Shown: positions 59,405-64,000 of the stretch, piece after piece
How the letters are laid out: every line of letters begins with the position of its first letter
Position numbering within the stretch: the first letter of the stretch is position 1
From: Ctenosaura bakeri
Taxonomy: Eukaryota; Chordata; Lepidosauria; Squamata; Iguanidae
Direction: 5' to 3'
DNA: 64,000 nucleotides
Assembly (NCBI GenBank): GCA_948474755.1
Contig: CAOLHI010004267.1
Location: 1-64,000 of the forward strand
Program-made: the position numbers and the translations under genes
Notes under the pieces: generated by a model
The model's database searches: none
Told to the model about the DNA's origin: nothing
The model's input: only the letters and a program-made list of their open reading frames with translations

Positions 59405-59510
59405 CTCTTTCCGCAAAGGACTGGTAGCTCAGTAGCACGGCATATGCTTTGCATGTGGATTCCCCCGGCACAACGATCCCGAATGTTCAGCCCCTGACAT
59501 TCATTTGTAT
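59405..59510 (+). mobile_element. tRNA-derived SINE head fragment
   Basis: GGACTGGTAGCTCAGTAGCA and CATATGCTTTGCATGTGGAT resemble the head of the second SINE family at 52,114. Confidence 0.5.
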
Positions 59511-59885
59511 TTATACTGCCCACTAATTCCAAAGTACCCAAGATGGTGTACAATCTGTTAAGGACATAAAATACTTAAAAATGCAACAATGCAATACCAT
59601 AAAACCACGGCTTAAGAAGCAGAACATAAAACCAAGATAAAACGGGCAGCAGAGAGTAAAATACTGCAGGATGTGAAACCAAATTAAAAAACAACACAGA
59701 GCTACGGAAGCCCTAAAAGTAAGGAAAAGAGCAAAGGTAAAAGTGCAGGGGTACAAAAGCACCAAAGGTATGGTAAAATGCAATGGTAAACAAAGTACAG
59801 GTATGGAAGCACTAAAGATATGGGGAAGTACAAAGGTATGCAAGCACCGAGTTCTTAAAACTCCTAAGAGAATAAAAAGTTCTTC
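59510..59885. repeat. LINE-like fragment followed by degenerate short repeats
   Basis: TTTGTATTTATACTGCCCAC, GATGGTGTACAATCTGTTAA and AAATACTTAAAAATGCAACA match a reptile LINE 3' segment. From about 59,740 words such as GTACA(G)GGTATG and AAGCACYAAAG recur irregularly. A 173-codon minus-strand ORF across this block is not a gene. Confidence 0.4.
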
Positions 59886-59953
59886 ACCTGTCACTGCAAA
59901 CACAGTTCTGTAGGTGCCAGATGAGCCCTGTTGGAGAGGACACAACACAGAAA

Positions 59954-60147
59954 GAGAGCCAGCATGGTGCAGTAATTTGAATGGTGGACTACAAAAAAAA
60001 GGGTTCAATTCTCCGCTCAGCCATGGAAACCAACTGGGAGACAACTGGGTGTGTCACACACTCTCAGCCTCAGAAAAACCCCTGATAGGTTTGCCTTAAG
60101 ATTGCCATGAGCTGGAAACAACTTGAAGACACACCACAACCACCACC
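59954..60147 (+). mobile_element. MIR-like tRNA-SINE
   Basis: Head GAGAGCCAGCATGGTGCAGT, B-box region GGGTTCAATTCTCCGCTCAG, tail AACAACTTGAAGACACACCA. Confidence 0.85.
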
Positions 60148-62355
60148 CCTGAAAAGGCCTGTTTCTTACAGCCCCCTGTCTCACCTCATTCAGTAGCAGC
60201 ATCCCAAGGAGAGCTTCAGAACATGACTCAGGATGGCTAAGTATGGGAGGAAACAGCTCCAGTTAAAATGAAAGTAAAATGAAAGGGCTTTCTCATCTGT
60301 GGCACCCCAGCTCAGGAAATAATCTCACTTAAGAGGCTCAACCGGTGCCAACGTACTTAAAATCATACAGTGTATAAGGCCAGAAGGGTTGACTTAAGAA
60401 TAACCCCCATCCACCCCTGACGTATGCGGGAGACTCAAGAGACCTCTTGAGCATGGCATGAGTGCCCATTTTCTTCCACACCCACTTACCCAAGCCAATG
60501 CCAGTAATTAACCGAGTGATTGTTCTGTTTGGCAGCAAAGAATGGCAGCAAAAGCAAGGCTTCGCGTCACAGCCCTCGTTGGCGGCTGCCAATAAACAGA
60601 ATGGAGAAAGCAGCAGTTTAATACAGTTGCTTGGCCAAGCTGGCCTCCTTAGACCACCTATAAATCCAGAAGCTCATTGGGAAATGCTAATCCCACGTTA
60701 ATTTATTACAGTTCTGTAAACAGGGTTTGTTTGCTTTTTAAAAAATGGAGCCAAATATGGTAAGAACATTCAGAGAATTTGATGTATTGCACACCAATTA
60801 GCCACCGTACTTACAACGACCAGACAAAGTAGGCTAGAATTATTGCAACGTGATGGGGTGCTGATGTGCTTTCCTAGTCTTATGACAATCTGCTAAAGTA
60901 GAAGAACCCGTTGCCCAATTCAGCAGGCTATGTCTGTATGTGGAATGCTCTCCTACACAGCATTAGGTTATTTTCTTCTGTCTGCGTTCCACCAACAATT
61001 ACGCTAATTTTTTTTTTTAAAGAAACCTTTAATTCTGTTGTCAAACGTAATTTATCACTAGGACTGGCTCTTTAGATTTTTGTTCAGTGATTATGTTTTA
61101 TTGATGGATTGCTGATATTTTTGTGTTTGGTTCTACATTTTGCAAACTAATTGGAGCAAATACGTTTTCTTTTTTTCAGAGAAGAACAGAGGTGTTTGTG
61201 TATATATTTGTATCAATAAATAAATGGACCATTCATACAATCCAGTGATATTCTCAAATTTCTTAGCAGTTTCCAACCTTAACGTAGCCCTAATGGAAGG
61301 AAATGGCCCAAAGTTCTCTTGAATCAACATTCAGAAAACATATACACACACACAAAAACAAGATCTCACAATGGAAAAAATCTTAATAGTAGGTTTCCTC
61401 TTCACTGCCCCCTCCCTAAAAGAATAAGATATTTAACACAAATATTTCTTCCACACAAAGTGACACATCAGGAAAAGAAGCCACTAAAATGAGCAGCGCT
61501 GTGCCTTCCCGACACATAAACCTCAAGTCGAATGAATTAGTGCCTAGTAAAACAGCATATAATTTACATTTTGTTATGTCAATCAGGGTAACGTCTTGAG
61601 GCTCTTTATGACTAAGCAAGCCAAAACCGCAACATACAAGAGGAATAGCTCTAAATCATTTCCCACGCAGAGACAACAGTCAGCAGTCAACAACCAGGAA
61701 AAAACAGGATAGCAGGAGGAGATTTTCTAAAAAAGGAATGAACCACTGGATTTTGTGGGAGATGGATTTTGAACAGAGAATCTTGGAAAGAAATCCCCCT
61801 CTTCAAGAACAGCATGCATATCAATGCACACATAAATATCTGACAAGTAACTGAAGAGCAACAAGAATCCCGTGAAGAGAGCAGTAAACTGACTGGGATG
61901 TCTCACCCGCAACAAGTTGTGACTACCGCTAGTCTTGAAGAGAGCTAGCAAAGAAGCCAACGGGCACCTGGTGGCTTCAGAAAATACCTACCTGGCCAAT
62001 TTAGGGACTAGGATGGAAATCCCAGCTCAACCAGGAATACTGACAGACACTGAAATGACAACACCAAACACCACATGCTTTAAAAGAAGAACTTGGTTTT
62101 GAGTAAAGGATTCCACCACGTTGTCCTGGAGGAAAAGTGAGTGTTTCCACGTGGCATTTTGCCATTCTTGTTTGTTAATAGGAGCTATGTTAATGTTGCA
62201 GCCCTTGCTCGTGATTTGTGGAGCTATAGCATAAAGTTACTGCCACTTGGGAAGGGAAAGAATATTCCCAATTATTTTATTGTATTGTAAGAATTTACTG
62301 CTCCATTTTTTTAATGCCCACCAGGGTCCACAAAGTGGCATATAATAAAATCTGT

Positions 62356-62551
62356 AAGAGCCAGGGAGGTGTTGGTGGTTTGAGCCTTGGACTAAGACCT
62401 TGGAGACCAGAGTTCAACTCCCCAATTCGCCACCAAAACCCGTTGGGTGATCTTGGGCGTGTCACACACTCTCAACCCCCAGAAAATCCTGTGATACCTT
62501 AGGCTTGCCTTAAGTTAGAAATGACTTGAACACACACAGCAACAAAACAAC
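62356..62551 (+). mobile_element. MIR-like tRNA-SINE
   Basis: Head GAGCCAGGGAGGTGTTGGTG, core GTGATCTTGGGCGTGTCACA, tail TGACTTGAACACACACAGCA. Confidence 0.85.
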
Positions 62552-64000
62552 ATATTCTTTAAAAAAAAAAAACACTTACATACAGATTTTAAAATCTGTT
62601 GTTTAAAAACCAAAAGCTAGGCAGAAATTCTGTTTGCCTGCTGGAAACTCAGCAAGGAAGGAGACAGACAGCCCAATTTCCCTTGGAAAGGAATTCCACA
62701 ATTGAGTTAATGCAATCCAATGCACAGGCAACGGATGACTTTGCAGGGGTGGGTGGGAAGTCCCACATTATCTTAGCAAGCTTGTCTCTCTTCCTTGCTT
62801 CTCTCCCCAATACTAGCTGGCCTTTGCAGGCGAGAGAGCAGAGAGAGAGGGCAGCAGACAGGTGCCCGGCCTTCTAATCTTCTCTGTGTAAGAACCCTTC
62901 TGCTGAGGCTGCTCAAGTCCCAGACAAAGTGGGGAGGAGGGGTGGGGAAAGGCCTATAGGGAAAGTGCTGCCTGTAAGCCCTGCTAAGTACCTTACCAGA
63001 TGCCCTGCTACGACTAAGCAGCATCTCAAGTGACTTCTCCTTCGGCCCCAGCCAAGTCCAGCAACAGGGGCTTTTTCTGTCCTGCCTTGCTTCCCTCTCT
63101 CCCTCTTTCCCACCTCCAGAAAGCCAAGCCGTCAGGCACAGTCGGTTCTGCAGCAGTGTGGAAAAATGTGTGGGTGCTTTTGGAGGGGAGAAAGAAAGTG
63201 TTATTTCTATAAAAAGAATTAAGTTTTCAAATCTTGCATAATGTGGCTCACAGACTCACCAGAAAAGGAAGGCAGGGGGGAAAAACCCAACACCCACCTG
63301 GACAAGAGCATCTCACAGCGAATGTCACCTTCGAGTTAGGAAGGGATCAAGGTCTTCCAAGCAGCCATGGAAATAAAGATGAGGGAGGGAGGAAAAGGAA
63401 CTTACCAGTTACATCAACAGTAAGGTTTTTTAAAGACCAAGAGCTCAAGGGGAAGGGGGTTTTTTGGTTCCATTAAAAGATAACAACTCTCCCCAACGCA
63501 TGGCTATTCAGACCTGTTCCACGCTAGTATTTTAAGCAAGTGCAAATCCACACCCACCTCTTTGCCTGTCAGCATTTCAGGCATTTAATGCCCTTATCTG
63601 AGCATCCTAGATCTGTGGTCTTTATTTAGACATCTACAGAACAACTCACTTCCTTGAGCAGGAGGAGCCATAGACAACCCCATCCCTTGAAAGATGCAAA
63701 GTTATTCTGCTAGTGTTCTGGCATGAGGTCAGAGGGGATCCAGCAGAGTCGGCAGCATAGCACATTTCCAAATTGCATACCATCTTTCTTCAAACACAAA
63801 GAAATGGAAGAAGATTTCTATGCAACTAGAGGACTGCAACTTTACCCTGAAAACATCGTTTATCCACTGGAAGGCAACACTTCAACACATGGAAGGACAA
63901 CTTCTCAGGGCCGTTGTCAGCATGAAATGTGCATGAAATTATACGAATGTTCAAAAAACACTGTTCCACTCTTTGCTTTGGAAATAATCCCCTAGACCCA

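Larger units (their letters stand above)
39869..64000 (-). other. Upstream region, probably a large STRBP 5' intron
   Basis: The acceptor at 39,869-39,870 shows that at least one more 5' exon lies upstream. No CpG island, promoter-like block or clear non-coding exon is visible up to the window end, so the first exon is probably outside or too short to recognise. Repeats are listed separately. Stretches with nothing recognisable include about 42,700-45,550, 49,100-50,320, 52,800-57,700, 60,150-62,350 and 62,560-64,000. Confidence 0.5.

Noticed and set aside
59523..60044. Minus-strand ORF of 173 codons rich in hydrophobic residues
   Set aside because: It spans a LINE-like fragment and degenerate repeats plus the start of a SINE. 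The hydrophobic look comes from repeat composition, not from a membrane protein.

Overview
This window is vertebrate genomic DNA with one recognisable protein-coding gene. The gene is STRBP (spermatid perinuclear RNA-binding protein, also SPNR), a paralogue of ILF3/NF90, and it lies on the minus strand. The repeat content points to a squamate reptile, probably a lizard: many copies of a tRNA-headed, MIR-like SINE whose far end reads TGTGCCTTCAAG, CR1/L3-like and L2-like 3' ends, RTE-type fragments and fold-back DNA elements. I cannot name the genus.

The whole STRBP reading frame can be assembled from 17 coding exons between 39,687 and 6,099. Every junction has an AG acceptor, a GT donor and a compatible phase. 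The predicted protein has 681 residues; my recollection of the human protein is about 672. The start codon is the last codon of a mostly untranslated exon (39,685-39,868), with an in-frame stop just upstream. The order along the protein is the DZF domain (exons 2-9), a basic nuclear-localisation-like stretch (exon 10), a first dsRNA-binding domain (exons 11-12), an acidic/Ser/Asn linker (exon 12), a second dsRNA-binding domain (exons 13-14), and an RG- and alanine-rich tail (exons 15-17).

The 3' end has two possible forms. Exon 16 either splices at 10,092 to a far terminal exon (6,099-6,175) that encodes the family-typical tail ending HYSFF, or reads through its own donor into 17 further codons and a stop at 10,039.

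Region by region: 1-6,098 is the 3'-UTR and downstream flank, almost free of recognisable repeats but with a CpG-dense patch near 1.4-1.6 kb. From 6,099 to 39,868 is the STRBP body, with mobile-element fragments in many introns. From 39,869 to 64,000 is upstream DNA, probably a large 5' intron because no promoter-like CpG island or first exon is visible; it is rich in SINEs and other repeats. I found no second gene, structural RNA gene, CRISPR array, viral gene or novel defence-type system. The observations most worth a second look are the alternative C-terminus, two alanine-tract expansions, a fold-back MITE inside a SINE whose junction recurs 27 kb away, a short upstream ORF before the start codon, and the repeat-poor 3' flank.
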